DNA of 64,000 bases from an uncultured Psychrobacillus sp. (GTDB taxonomy: Bacteria > Bacillota > Bacilli > Bacillales_A > Planococcaceae): the NCBI GenBank assembly GCA_934234185.1, contig CAKQHO010000002.1, positions 22,904 through 86,903 of the forward strand, given 5' to 3'. How positions within the stretch are numbered: the stretch's first letter is position 1; each line of letters starts with the position of its first letter. This document shows, in pieces, positions 52,298 through 61,254 of this stretch. The translations under genes and the position numbers were made by a program. Under the pieces are notes generated by a model that worked only from the letters and a program-made list of their open reading frames with translations, was not told where the DNA came from and made no database searches.

Positions 52298-53470
52298 ATG
52301 ACTAAGAAACTATTTTATCAAAATCCTAATCTTCAGCACTTTTCTGCAGAGATTATTCGCCAGGAAGCAGATTATGTAGTTCTATCAGAAACAGCTTTTT
52401 ATCCGACAGGCGGCGGACAGCCCCATGATACAGGATATTTAAATGCCGTAGAGGTAGTGGGTGTAGAACTAGTGGATGATGAAATCCGCCATTATCTTTC
52501 CAAACCTCTGATATCCTCAAAGGTAGAAGGCAAGTTAAACTGGGACAGACGATTTGATCATATGCAACAACATTGTGGGCAGCATATTCTTTCTGCCGCC
52601 TTTGATGAGCTTTATCATTATAAGACTGTAAGCTTTCATCTGGGAAAAGACAATGTGACGATTGATTTGGATACGGAGAATATTACACTGGAACAACTTG
52701 CTTCAGTAGAAAAGCTAGCTAACCAAATTATTTTAGAAAACAGACCAATAGAAACAAAATGGGTAACAGAAGAAGAACTAGCTAGCTACCCATTAAGAAA
52801 GCCTACGAAGGTTAAGGAAGATATTCGCCTAGTTATTATCCCTGATTATGACTATAATGCTTGCGGTGGGACTCATCCCACTTCAACTGGACAAGTTGGT
52901 CAATTAACAATCGTGAGAACAGAAAAACAGAAAAAATATACCCGAGTAGAATTTTTATGTGGACATCGAATTATTGAGCACTTTTCTCGTAAGGAGTTAG
53001 TTTTAAACGATCTAATAAGCACCTTAAGCTCTCCTGAAAGCCAGCTTGTCGAGTCCGTACGAACGCTTTTAAACAGTAATAAACAGCTTGAAAGAAAACT
53101 TAACGAAATTCAGGAGAAGCTATTGTCATATGAAGCAAAGGAGTTCAGCGAGCAGCTAAAAGATACAATAGTTACAGCCAATTATCAGAATAGGTCTATT
53201 CATTCCCTACAAAAACTAGCGAAATTAGTCGTAGAGCAAAACCCTCAATTAGTTTGTTTTCTAGCCTCCGAGAACGAGGAGAAATTACAAATCGTAGGTG
53301 CTAGAGGTACAGAAAGAGCAGAAAATATGAATGAAATCATTAAAACACTTCTCGCAACAATTAAAGGAAGAGGCGGTGGAAATGCAAGTTTCGCCCAAGG
53401 TGGTGGTGAGTGTACCATTACTGGGGAGGAACTGATTCATCAAGCTATTTCTCTTATTTCAGTTACCTAA
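52298..53470 (+). CDS. Alanyl-tRNA editing protein (AlaX-like, with DHHA1 domain)
   Basis: A 390-residue free-standing editing enzyme that deacylates Ser- or Gly-tRNA-Ala. FYPTGGGQPHDTG opens the domain; zinc ligands are in MQQHCGQHILSAAF (His 92, His 96) and in NACGGTHPTSTG (Cys and His). A coiled linker (about 250-300) precedes a DHHA1 domain, with GGGNASFAQGGG near the end. This is the long AlaX-L type. AAGGAG precedes the ATG. It stands alone. Confidence 0.9.
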   Translation: MTKKLFYQNPNLQHFSAEIIRQEADYVVLSETAFYPTGGGQPHDTGYLNAVEVVGVELVDDEIRHYLSKPLISSKVEGKLNWDRRFDHMQQHCGQHILSAAFDELYHYKTVSFHLGKDNVTIDLDTENITLEQLASVEKLANQIILENRPIETKWVTEEELASYPLRKPTKVKEDIRLVIIPDYDYNACGGTHPTSTGQVGQLTIVRTEKQKKYTRVEFLCGHRIIEHFSRKELVLNDLISTLSSPESQLVESVRTLLNSNKQLERKLNEIQEKLLSYEAKEFSEQLKDTIVTANYQNRSIHSLQKLAKLVVEQNPQLVCFLASENEEKLQIVGARGTERAENMNEIIKTLLATIKGRGGGNASFAQGGGECTITGEELIHQAISLISVT

Positions 53471-53523
53471 CCTAAGCTTGCTACATATACTATTTTGACT
53501 TAGTTAAGAGAGGAGGATTTAAC

Positions 53524-53955
53524 TTGACCAATCCATTTCCGTTTCCACAGCAGGGTGATTTTCCTGGTAGACAGTGGCCGGGGAATATTAACCTGCCCCT
53601 AATTCCGGGACAGCCATCCAACTTATTTCCAGGTGGGCCTAATCAACCTGGAAATAGACCGGGTGGACCTGGCAATCCACCAGGACAAAGACCGCAAGGC
53701 CCTCCAAGTACACCACCACCGTCTTTTACACCACAGAGAAATAGCTCTGATGTAGGAGTATTTGCGGTAGACCCGGGCTCCATCCGTGGATGCCTATTTA
53801 GGAATACGTATATTTGGTTAGATAACGGCAGATCATTTTGGATTTATCCAACTTATGTGGGACGTAATTCTGTATCAGGCTTTCGTTGGAATGGTTTTAT
53901 GTGGACATATTACGGCACTGATTTAGGTCGTGTATCTTCTTTCCAATGTTTCTAG
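53524..53955 (+). CDS. Pro/Gly-rich small protein with conserved C-terminal domain, unknown
   Basis: A 143-residue protein. Residues 1-73 are low-complexity Pro/Gly/Gln (for example GGPNQPGNRPGGPGNPPGQ), collagen-like in composition but not in strict triplets. The C-terminal 60 residues are a compact aromatic domain (IRGCLFRNTYIWLDNGRSF, then FRWNGFMWTYYGTDLG) with two Cys, one near each end. No signal peptide is seen. A coat or cell-surface role is a guess. The start is TTG 53524, with GAGGAGG 8 bases before. Confidence 0.7.
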   Translation: MTNPFPFPQQGDFPGRQWPGNINLPLIPGQPSNLFPGGPNQPGNRPGGPGNPPGQRPQGPPSTPPPSFTPQRNSSDVGVFAVDPGSIRGCLFRNTYIWLDNGRSFWIYPTYVGRNSVSGFRWNGFMWTYYGTDLGRVSSFQCF

Positions 53956-53993
53956 AATAACGGTGTAACCTATAAGAGCATTAAATATTCCAA

Positions 53994-54020
53994 AAACCGA
54001 GGATTTCCCTCGGTTTTTTT
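53994..54020 (+). terminator. Terminator after the Pro/Gly-rich gene
   Basis: ACCGAGG and CCTCGGT pair around ATTTC and are followed by TTTTTT, with more T beyond. Confidence 0.9.
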
Positions 54021-54154
54021 GGTTTTTTTCTAACATAATTTCTCTAAACGCTAGCGAGAAAAAAGGTAATTCGTGAATTTGTTATCACTGAAAAAATGTA
54101 TGTATTTATTATTTTATATGGTATCTTAAAATTATACCTAAACGCCCCCAATAC

Positions 54155-54196
54155 TTTACAAAGTCTTGGATTTGCGATAAATTTAGCTAGGTAAAT
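54155..54196 (+). promoter_or_regulatory. marR promoter with overlapping operator-like palindrome
   Basis: TTTACA (54155-54160), 17-bp spacer, TAAATT (54178-54183). The near-palindrome ATTTAGCTAGGTAAAT (54181-54196; 7 of 8 base pairs match) overlaps the -10 and the start. It could be the site for the MarR protein encoded just downstream. The rest of the gap from 53956 shows only the terminator above. Confidence 0.45.
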
Positions 54197-54223
54197 AAAT
54201 TCATTAGGAGTTTGAAAATACAT

Positions 54224-54619
54224 ATGAATCCAATTATTCATGAGCTTTTTCAAAGGTCACGTTATTTATCTTACAAAGCAAATATGACACTGAGACAGTA
54301 TAACTTATATTCCTCTCAGTGGTCCGTCTTATACTGTGTAGAAAAACAAAAGGAAATGACATTAACTCAAATATGGAAGTATCTAAATGTGGAGGCTCCT
54401 ACTATTACACGCACTGTTAATCGATTAGCTGATTTAGGATGGCTGGAGGTAACCCCTGGAAAGGATCGTCGAGAAAAAATGGTGAAGCTTACCACACAGG
54501 CATTAATTGATTTCCCTATGATACAAAAGTCAATGTCTGTTTTTGAGGATGATGTCGTATCTAACCTTACTCCTCAGGAACAAGATACTCTTTTGGAACT
54601 TCTGCAAAAACTTAAATAA
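54224..54619 (+). CDS. MarR-family transcriptional regulator
   Basis: A 131-residue winged-helix regulator. MTLTQIWKYLNVEAPTITRTVNRL is the recognition helix region, and GWLEVTPGKDRREKMVKLT the wing with the conserved D-R. ATG 54224 is used; AGGAG is 13 bases upstream, rather far, and a TTG at 54212 is too close to it, so the start is not firm. The MFS gene starts 13 bases after its stop, so it likely represses its own operon. Confidence 0.9.
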   Translation: MNPIIHELFQRSRYLSYKANMTLRQYNLYSSQWSVLYCVEKQKEMTLTQIWKYLNVEAPTITRTVNRLADLGWLEVTPGKDRREKMVKLTTQALIDFPMIQKSMSVFEDDVVSNLTPQEQDTLLELLQKLK

Positions 54620-54632
54620 GGAGTAATGCAAT

Positions 54633-55799
54633 TTGGTAAGCAAAGAGCCTATATGGACAAAATCTTTTATCAGTTTGTTTTGTACAAACTTTTCTATTTT
54701 TATTATTTTCTACGGCTTAGTCACGGTACTCCCTTTGTATGTAACAGATGTGCTAAATCGCTCAGATGAAGAAGCCGGTTTACTAATGACCATATTTTTA
54801 ATTTCTGCTATCATAGTAAGACCCTTTACAGGCACATTATTAGAGTTAGTAGGAAAACGTAAGATGCTTTGGATTAGTCTCTTATTATATTTGGTATGTA
54901 CCATTCTGTACTACTTTATTGAACCATTTAGTATCTTACTAGTATTACGCTTTATTCAGGGTATTTGGTTTAGTATTGCCACTACAGCAAGTGGTGCTCT
55001 AGCTGCTGATACTGTTCCTATCACCAGACGAGGTGCTGGCTTAGGATATTTTACGATGGCTACAAATCTTGCTGTAGTAGTAGGACCTATGATAGCACTT
55101 TCACTTATACAGAATTTTTCTTATGATGTCTTCTTTATAGCAATGAGTGTGATTGTAGTAATTGGTTCCATTACCGCTTTGGGAATACCTAAGGATCAAG
55201 AAAAAGCTAAATCTCCTATTAAACGGAAGTTTACTTGGAACGATTTATTTGAAAAGAAAGCTGTGACAATTTCATTAATTGCTGGTTGCGTTGCGTTTTC
55301 TTATTCTAGCATCCTATCGTATTTAACTATTTATTCTCAAGAAAAAGATGTTCTATATTTAACTAGTACTTTTTTTGCGGTGTTTGCAATTGTAATGCTA
55401 TTAACAAGACCGTTTACGGGTAGGATATTCGACGAAAGAGGTCCAAAATATATTATCCTACCTGGCCTATTCTTCTTAATGATAGGGTTTGTTTTACTAG
55501 CATTTATGGATGGTCCTGTGTTATTTCTTATAAGCGGGGCTTTTATAGGTTTAGGATATGGAGCAGTGGTTCCTAGCTTCCAAACCATCGCGTTACAATC
55601 GAGCAGCCATGAACGGAGTGGCTATGCTACCGCTACCTTTTTCACATTATTTGATACCGGGATTGCGTTAGGCTCCTTTGTTCTCGGAATAGTAGCGGCA
55701 AAGTTCGGCTATCAAAATTTATATTTATTGGCTAGCACCATCGTTCTTATTACTTTAATTGTTTTTCTTATTAAATCACGTACACCTCGTGTTGCCTAA
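54633..55799 (+). CDS. Major facilitator superfamily transporter
   Basis: A 388-residue MFS protein with 12 predicted helices. The A-like loop RPFTGTLLELVGKRKML follows helix 2, and RPFTGRIFDERGPKY repeats it in the second half, showing the two-domain duplication. SLIQNFSYDVFFI follows the motif-C-like helix. Drug or metabolite efflux is inferred from pairing with MarR. The start is TTG 54633, with AAGGAG 8-9 bases upstream. It ends in a terminator that overlaps its stop codon. Confidence 0.88.
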   Translation: MVSKEPIWTKSFISLFCTNFSIFIIFYGLVTVLPLYVTDVLNRSDEEAGLLMTIFLISAIIVRPFTGTLLELVGKRKMLWISLLLYLVCTILYYFIEPFSILLVLRFIQGIWFSIATTASGALAADTVPITRRGAGLGYFTMATNLAVVVGPMIALSLIQNFSYDVFFIAMSVIVVIGSITALGIPKDQEKAKSPIKRKFTWNDLFEKKAVTISLIAGCVAFSYSSILSYLTIYSQEKDVLYLTSTFFAVFAIVMLLTRPFTGRIFDERGPKYIILPGLFFLMIGFVLLAFMDGPVLFLISGAFIGLGYGAVVPSFQTIALQSSSHERSGYATATFFTLFDTGIALGSFVLGIVAAKFGYQNLYLLASTIVLITLIVFLIKSRTPRVA

Positions 55800-55816
55800 G
55801 CAATACGAGTTTTTTT
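55785..55816 (+). terminator. Terminator after the MFS gene
   Basis: CTCGTGTTGC and GCAATACGAG pair around CTAA and are followed by TTTTTTT. The stem includes the last codons and the stop of the MFS gene. Confidence 0.85.
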
Positions 55817-55936
55817 ACGGAGAAAAATAGGAAATTATTCACCTCAAATATATTAGGAATAGTGTTTTTCTAATCGAAAGTATATAAATCCTTCATTTGG
55901 TAAGACTTATGTGGAATTACCATTAGGAGGGATATT

Positions 55937-56470
55937 ATGTATAAACTTATTGGATTAATTTGTGTCACAGCTGTTTTTTTAGCTGGATGTGGATTTTCAG
56001 AGGCTGATGCAACAGAAAAAGTAAAAGTTGATGTTTCATTAGTGAATAGTGAAGGGAAAGAAATAGGTAAAGCAACTCTCACAGAGCATCAAAAGGGTGT
56101 TCATATTCTTTTACAGGCAAAAGACCTCAGCCCAGGTGTTAAAGGAATTCATTTTCATGAAACCGCAAAATGTGAGAAACCAACATTTGAGACAGCAGGT
56201 GGTCACTTTAATCCTACTGGAAAAGAACATGGCTTCCAAAACACAAAAGGGTATCATGCTGGGGATCTACCAAACATTGAAGTTGATAAGGATGGAACCA
56301 TTGAGTTGGAAACTATATCACCCGCGGTAGTTTTGACAGCTGGAAAAAGCAACTCCTTGTTAGATGCTGATGGCAGTGCTCTTGTTATCCATGAAAACGC
56401 AGATGACTATGAGACAGATCCCTCGGGCAATTCAGGAAAACGAATTGTTTGTGGGGAAATTAAGAAATAA
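55937..56470 (+). CDS. sodC: Superoxide dismutase [Cu/Zn]-like lipoprotein
   Basis: A 177-residue lipoprotein; the lipobox LAGC puts the lipid on Cys 18. All metal ligands appear intact. Copper: His 72 and 74 (GIHFHE), bridging His 90 (GGHFNP) and His 152 (VIHENADDYETDPSGNSG). Zinc: His 90, His 98, His 107 (GYHAGDLPN) and Asp 110. The disulphide Cys 79 and Cys 172 are present, as is the active-site Arg (GKRIVCG). Bacillus YojM is reported to lack a copper ligand, so this one may be truly active. It stands 5 bases before a CAP gene. Confidence 0.9.
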   Translation: MYKLIGLICVTAVFLAGCGFSEADATEKVKVDVSLVNSEGKEIGKATLTEHQKGVHILLQAKDLSPGVKGIHFHETAKCEKPTFETAGGHFNPTGKEHGFQNTKGYHAGDLPNIEVDKDGTIELETISPAVVLTAGKSNSLLDADGSALVIHENADDYETDPSGNSGKRIVCGEIKK

Positions 56471-56487
56471 ACCGGATGGTGAAAGTA

Positions 56488-57570
56488 ATGAGAGTAATTG
56501 GATGGCTTCTTCTTCTATTTATGGCCATATTTTTCTCCAGGCCTATGTGGGAGGAATATACAACTGAATATGTAGATCTCTCTTTCCTTGAACCGGTAGA
56601 TGATTGGATTGATTCATTAGAGGTTGAGCAATATTTTAATGAAGCTAAAGCGTATCTAATGGACATCAAAACGGAATCTGTGACACAGCCAGCGGAAAAA
56701 GAAATTGTTCTTTCGGAAGATGGCATAGAGCTAGAGCAGATTAAAATGGGGATGAAGAAAAGTGAAATTGAACAAGCTTTTGGGGACCCTAAACGTGTAA
56801 GTTTAAATGAGTATAACCTAGTTTGGCATACTTACCACGAGGATTATCTAAACTTTTTTATGGTAGCCTACGACAAAAGCAATAAGGTAAATGCTATGTT
56901 CACGAACCAACCTTCCTTCCACTCCTTTTTAGGTCTCGAAATGAATAGTACTAGAGATCAGGTCTTAGAGACTTTAGGTGAGCCTATTAAAAAGCTGAAA
57001 AAAGGAAATATCATTTATCTTCTCCCAGATACAGGAGAATATGATTTGTTTTTAATCAACGATAATTATATTACTTTCTTCTATGATTTGCATGAAGGAC
57101 AGACCTTAACGGCTATCCAAATCATCGCAAAATCAGTAGAAAAAAATCAGCCTTCTACCTTTGGCGAGCCGTCGGAAGAGCTGAAAAAGGGATTTGAATA
57201 TCAGCTATTTGACTTAACAAACTCGGCGAGAGCTATTAGGGGATTATCAACCCTTACTTATGACGAGACAATTAGTGAGACCGCTCGGAAGCATAGTAAT
57301 GACATGGCAGCTCACAACTACTTTGCACATGAGAATCTACGAGGAGAGTCACCTTTCGATCGTTTAGAAGCAGATGGACATTATTTTACCTATGCAGGTG
57401 AGAATCTCGCTTATGGACAGAGTAGCAGTATTTTTGCTCATGAGGGATTAATGAATTCTCTTGGTCACAGAAAAAATATTTTAAATACTAACTACAAAAA
57501 TCTAGGAGTTGGAACAGCGTTCAATGATAGTTCAACGCCCTACTACACACAAAACTTTTTTACAAAATAA
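56488..57570 (+). CDS. Membrane-anchored CAP-domain protein (YlbC-like)
   Basis: A 360-residue protein. One N-terminal helix (VIGWLLLLFMAIFFS) anchors it outside the membrane. A CAP-associated N-terminal domain follows (about 75-220, with IKMGMKKSEIEQAFGDPKRV and its repeat LGLEMNSTRDQVLETLGEPI), then a CAP/SCP domain (LTNSARAIRGLSTLTYDETI, ARKHSNDMAAHNYFAHENL, AGENLAYG, NSLGHRKNILNTNYKNLGVG). The His/Glu set of the CAP cavity is present. The role in Bacilli is unknown. ATG 56488 has GGTGA upstream; ATG 56476 is possible. Confidence 0.85.
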   Translation: MRVIGWLLLLFMAIFFSRPMWEEYTTEYVDLSFLEPVDDWIDSLEVEQYFNEAKAYLMDIKTESVTQPAEKEIVLSEDGIELEQIKMGMKKSEIEQAFGDPKRVSLNEYNLVWHTYHEDYLNFFMVAYDKSNKVNAMFTNQPSFHSFLGLEMNSTRDQVLETLGEPIKKLKKGNIIYLLPDTGEYDLFLINDNYITFFYDLHEGQTLTAIQIIAKSVEKNQPSTFGEPSEELKKGFEYQLFDLTNSARAIRGLSTLTYDETISETARKHSNDMAAHNYFAHENLRGESPFDRLEADGHYFTYAGENLAYGQSSSIFAHEGLMNSLGHRKNILNTNYKNLGVGTAFNDSSTPYYTQNFFTK

Positions 57571-57606
57571 ACGAGAGAATCCATCCAATGATTCTCTCGT
57601 TTTTAT
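57571..57606 (+). terminator. Terminator after the sodC-CAP pair
   Basis: ACGAGAGAAT and ATTCTCTCGT form a perfect 10-bp stem followed by TTTTTATTT. It also faces the convergent nitroreductase gene. Confidence 0.88.
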
Positions 57607-58338
57607 TTATTTTAAATGAAATCCTTTGCCAGCCAGGAAATCTGCCATATGCTCTCGTCTTGGATTTTCTAGAAACTCAGCCATTTGCTTAGTCCAATTA
57701 GTCACCTTTTGATTAGATCCTCTATTCACATAGTATGCTTCCATTGTTTGATCATACTCTTTTAAGAGTTGTTCATACTTAAAGGAATTATATATGTTCT
57801 CATGTAAAATCGCATCTACAGGAAGGCGTGGTTTTACTTCATTTTGTTGATCTGGTACCCCCAAAGTAATACCGAATAGCGGGAACACACCCTCAGGCAG
57901 CTGAAATAATTCACTTACTTCCTCTGGAGCATTTCTCACTCCTCCGATGTAACAAATACCATAGCCTTTGGATTCTGCAGCAACGACTAGGTTTTGAGCG
58001 AATAATGCAACATCAACTGTGCCCACTAGTACGTTCTCCACTGTATCTATTGTTAACTCTGTATTATGTAGTTTTCCAGCGACCTGTAGACGGTTAAAAT
58101 CAGCACAAAGGAGAAGTGCTGCTCCAGCTAAGTCAAACTGAACAGGATTCTTCGATAATCTTCCAAGCTCCTTTCTTTTTGCTTTATCGGTTACCCAGAT
58201 AACACTATAAGCTTGAACAAAGTGAGAGCTAGCTGCATGCTGAGCTGTTGCAATTAACTCGGTAACTTCCTCCTTAGTTAGTTGATAGTCCTTATATTTT
58301 CTTACAGAAGTATGAGATCTTAATAATTTTTCTACCAA
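57607..58338 (-). CDS. NADPH-dependent nitro/flavin reductase (NfrA-like)
   Basis: A 243-residue FMN enzyme of the NfsA/NfrA family. LLRSHTSVRKYKDYQLT has the FMN-binding basic cluster (HTSVRKY), QHAASSHFVQAYSVIWVTD follows, and AAESKGYGICYIGGVRN plus PLFGITLGVP are typical. It aligns along its whole length with B. subtilis NfrA1. The start is TTG 58338, with AGGGG 7 bases upstream. It is monocistronic. Confidence 0.9.
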   Translation of the reverse strand: MVEKLLRSHTSVRKYKDYQLTKEEVTELIATAQHAASSHFVQAYSVIWVTDKAKRKELGRLSKNPVQFDLAGAALLLCADFNRLQVAGKLHNTELTIDTVENVLVGTVDVALFAQNLVVAAESKGYGICYIGGVRNAPEEVSELFQLPEGVFPLFGITLGVPDQQNEVKPRLPVDAILHENIYNSFKYEQLLKEYDQTMEAYYVNRGSNQKVTNWTKQMAEFLENPRREHMADFLAGKGFHLK

Positions 58339-58508
58339 ACTTCTACCCCTCTCTGTACACTTTTCTTTTAGTATAACGTATTTTCAAAAGTTCTTGAAAA
58401 TTAATGATTTAGTTTAATTTACAAAAAATTGAATAAACTACTATTATTTTATTACCTCGTTCTATAAAATATATATTAGGCAGTCTATTAGAAAAGAGGA
58501 GAAGGAAA

Positions 58509-59405
58509 TTGAATGCAATAGAATTAGAAGAAGCACCAATAAAGTACCCTCATCGAAGTACCCCAAGAAAAATTGTAGTGGCACGAATGGTGATGATTGC
58601 CATAGGAGCAATTTTAATGTCAGTAGGCTTAGAATTATTTCTAGTTCCTAATCAGATATTAGACGGCGGAGTTGTGGGAATTTCCATAATCCTCGCTCAT
58701 TTAACAGGAGTCCGTCTCGGAATTTTTATCTTCGTCTTAAATATCCCTTTCTTTTTTCTTGGTTATAAGCAAATTGGAAAAACATTCGCCCTCTCTACAC
58801 TTTACGGCATTACAGTGCTGTCCCTTTGTACTTCATTTCTACATCATATCCATCCATTTACAGAAGATCTTTTACTTTCTACCGTCTTCGGTGGGATAGT
58901 ATTAGGGATGGGGGTAGGATTAGTTATTCGCCATGGTGGCTCTTTAGATGGATCAGAAATTTTAGCGATTCTCTTTAATAAGGCCCTCCCTTTCTCAGTT
59001 GGAGAAATCATCATGATTATTAACCTTGTCATTTTTTCATTTGCTGGCTTTGTCTTTACTTGGGAACAAGCAATGTATTCTTTCCTTGCATATTTTGTTG
59101 CTTTTAAAACTATTGATATCGTCATTCAAGGGCTAGATGAATCCAAGTCTATATTTATTATCAGCGAGGTAGTAGAAGAAATAGGTAGCGCTATTATGGA
59201 TCGTTTAGGACGTGGTGTGACATATCTTAATGGTGAAGGAGCTTATACTGGAGAAAATAAAAAAGTGATCTTCACCGTTATAACTCGCTTAGAGGAGGCT
59301 AAGTTAAAATCTATTGTAGAAGAACTTGATGATTCCGCATTCCTTGCTGTTGGTAACATTGCAGAGGTACGAGGTGGGCGATTTAAAAAGAAGGATATCC
59401 ATTAA
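58509..59405 (+). CDS. YitT-family membrane protein (DUF161/DUF2179)
   Basis: A 298-residue protein. Five to six helices fill residues 25-205, with the family pattern LFLVPNQILDGGVVGISIIL and GLVIRHGGSLDGSEILAILFNK. A cytoplasmic DUF2179 domain follows (about 215-290: GRGVTYLNGEGAYTGENKKVIFTVI). Function unknown. The start is TTG 58509, with GAGGAG 7 bases before it. The conserved DGG/GG-D-G motifs hint at small-molecule transport, but that is inference. Confidence 0.9.
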   Translation: MNAIELEEAPIKYPHRSTPRKIVVARMVMIAIGAILMSVGLELFLVPNQILDGGVVGISIILAHLTGVRLGIFIFVLNIPFFFLGYKQIGKTFALSTLYGITVLSLCTSFLHHIHPFTEDLLLSTVFGGIVLGMGVGLVIRHGGSLDGSEILAILFNKALPFSVGEIIMIINLVIFSFAGFVFTWEQAMYSFLAYFVAFKTIDIVIQGLDESKSIFIISEVVEEIGSAIMDRLGRGVTYLNGEGAYTGENKKVIFTVITRLEEAKLKSIVEELDDSAFLAVGNIAEVRGGRFKKKDIH

Positions 59406-59473
59406 GAAAAGAGCAAGCGCCTTTGAGCAAGGCATTGGTATTATGGCAGAAAATTTATGTACTTCTCTTTATT

Positions 59474-59504
59474 TAAAAAAACCGAACCCTTCTAGGATTC
59501 GGTT
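59474..59504. terminator. Bidirectional terminator between the YitT and CoA-transferase genes
   Basis: ACCGAA and TTCGGT with inner CC/GG pairing around TTCTA; on the minus strand TTTTTTTAAA follows, on the plus strand TCTTTAAATT. It serves mainly the CoA-transferase gene. Confidence 0.8.
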
Positions 59505-59511
59505 CTTTAAA

Positions 59512-61029
59512 TTATTTTAAAGTTGTTTTTTCTTGTTCAAGCATTGTTCCATTTTCCATTAAATTGGTGTGGAATGAAAATGCTTTTTCTAACACGTGAG
59601 GAGTTTGTCCTCCTCTTTCTAGAGCTTCAATAAAATAATCTTGTAATTGCTTTTGGTACATTGGGTGAACGCAGTTGTTAATGATTAACATCGCTCTTTC
59701 TCTAGGTGCTAATCCACGTAAGTCTGCATAGCCTTGCTCTGTAACTACCACATCTACATCATGCTCTGTATGGTCTACATGCGCTACAAATGGAACAATA
59801 CTAGAAATATTTCCACCCTTAGCGATTGATTTTGTCACAAAAATAGCTACGCGTGCATTTCTTGCGAAGTCTCCAGAGCCGCCAATTCCATTCATCATCT
59901 TTGTACCACACACATGTGTCGAATTTACGTTTCCGTAAATATCAAATTCTAGAGCTGTGTTAATAGATATTAATCCTAAGCGACGGATTATCTCTGGGTG
60001 GTTTGTTATCTCCTGTGGTCTTAATACAAGTTTATCCTGGTACTCATCGAAGTTCCCATAAACTTTATCCATCATTTCCTGTGAAAGAGTAATGGAACAT
60101 CCAGATGCGAATTTTACTTTTCCTGCATCAATTAATTCGAAAACAGAATCTTGTAGTACCTCTGAATATACTTCTAAATTTTCAAATTCAGAATCAATCA
60201 TGCCATGTAAAACCGCATTTGCTACTGAACCGATTCCCGCTTGTAATGGTGCTAATTCATTTGTTAATCTTCCAGCGTTTACTTCTTCACGCAGGAAGTT
60301 TATTAAATGTTGTGCCATTTGCTCCGTTTCTTCATCTGGAGGAACAATTGGCGATGGTGAATCCATATTTTTTGTAATAACAATTCCCTTAAGCTTAGTT
60401 GGATCAAATGGAATACCTACTGTTCCAATTCTTTGATCTGAAGCAGACAATGGAATTGGCCCTCTATTACCCTGAAGCTCTGGCTCATATATATCATGTA
60501 CACCTTTTAACTTTTCTGTTGCATCCAAGTTAATTTCTACAATAATATTTTTTGCTTGAGAAATAAAAGTAACAGAGTTTCCTACAGAAGTAGTTGGAAT
60601 GATCATTCCATCCTCTGTAATTGCAACCGCTTCCACAATCGCAAAGTCAACAGTTGGGAGAATACCTGTACGAATCAATTCAGCAGTATGAGATAAATGT
60701 TGGTCTACAAATAGATGATCTCCAGCATTAATATGCTTTCTCATAGTAGCGTCCGCTTGGAATGGTAGTCGTTTATTAATAATACCAGCTTCGGACATTA
60801 GTTTATCTATATCTGAACCTAAAGAAGCTCCTGTAAAAACATTTACTTTAAATGTTTCTTTAGTAGCACGTTCAACAAGTGCTTGTGGAACCGCTTTCGC
60901 ATCTCCCGCACGTGTAAATCCACTTAATCCTAAAGTCATTCCATCTTGAATCCAAGATGCTGCTTCTTCAGCGCTAATAACCAGGCTATGAAAACTTGAG
61001 TCTTTAATTCGATCAAGATTATTCAGCAT
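59512..61029 (-). CDS. Acetyl-CoA hydrolase/transferase family protein (succinyl-CoA:acetate CoA-transferase-like)
   Basis: A 505-residue class I CoA-transferase. The N-terminal domain has LGLSGFTRAGDAKAVPQAL. The likely catalytic Glu lies in ENLEVYSEVLQDSVFE, followed by GKVKFASGCSITL. The C-terminal domain has GGSGDFARNARVAIFVTKS and the TEQGYADLRGLAPRERA block. It resembles acetate-type enzymes such as Cat1/AarC (about 505 residues). ATG 61029 is preferred because GGGGG lies 7 bases before it; a 33-residue upstream extension is not conserved. It may recycle acetate or succinyl-CoA. Confidence 0.88.
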   Translation of the reverse strand: MLNNLDRIKDSSFHSLVISAEEAASWIQDGMTLGLSGFTRAGDAKAVPQALVERATKETFKVNVFTGASLGSDIDKLMSEAGIINKRLPFQADATMRKHINAGDHLFVDQHLSHTAELIRTGILPTVDFAIVEAVAITEDGMIIPTTSVGNSVTFISQAKNIIVEINLDATEKLKGVHDIYEPELQGNRGPIPLSASDQRIGTVGIPFDPTKLKGIVITKNMDSPSPIVPPDEETEQMAQHLINFLREEVNAGRLTNELAPLQAGIGSVANAVLHGMIDSEFENLEVYSEVLQDSVFELIDAGKVKFASGCSITLSQEMMDKVYGNFDEYQDKLVLRPQEITNHPEIIRRLGLISINTALEFDIYGNVNSTHVCGTKMMNGIGGSGDFARNARVAIFVTKSIAKGGNISSIVPFVAHVDHTEHDVDVVVTEQGYADLRGLAPRERAMLIINNCVHPMYQKQLQDYFIEALERGGQTPHVLEKAFSFHTNLMENGTMLEQEKTTLK

Positions 61030-61207
61030 CATTTTACCCCCATCAACATAAATAAGTTTTGAATAAATTTTAACGCGTTTTGTCACAAAATCGAAAAAAA
61101 TTGATGGAGACACAATTAAAACGCACAAAGCAGAAATTACAACACTTAAAGCAGCTTATTTTTCTAGAAATATTCATAAACCACTTATTTCAAAGCAATA
61201 TATCTTG

Positions 61208-61254
61208 AAAAAGGGTTGAATAAAAGGAAGTTTTCCCCTTATCCAACCCTTTTT
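61208..61254. terminator. Long bidirectional terminator after the LytTR gene
   Basis: AAAGGGTTG and CAACCCTTT enclose ATAA/TTAT and GG/CC pairs, with T-runs on both strands. It separates the LytTR gene from the CoA-transferase gene. Confidence 0.85.

Noticed and set aside
54044..54253. Minus-strand 69-codon ORF opposite the marR promoter
   Set aside because: AT-rich, no ribosome site, and it overlaps the start of marR on the other strand.
59408..59445. AAGCGCCTTTGAGCAAGGC after the YitT gene, like the ends of the intergenic repeats
   Set aside because: Only about 20 bases resemble the repeat ends and the shared CCCCGACAAGC block is missing; at most a decayed remnant.
61030..61207. Search for a CcpA cre site before the CoA-transferase gene
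   Set aside because: The best candidate around AACGCGTTTTG lacks the flanking TG...CA of the cre consensus.
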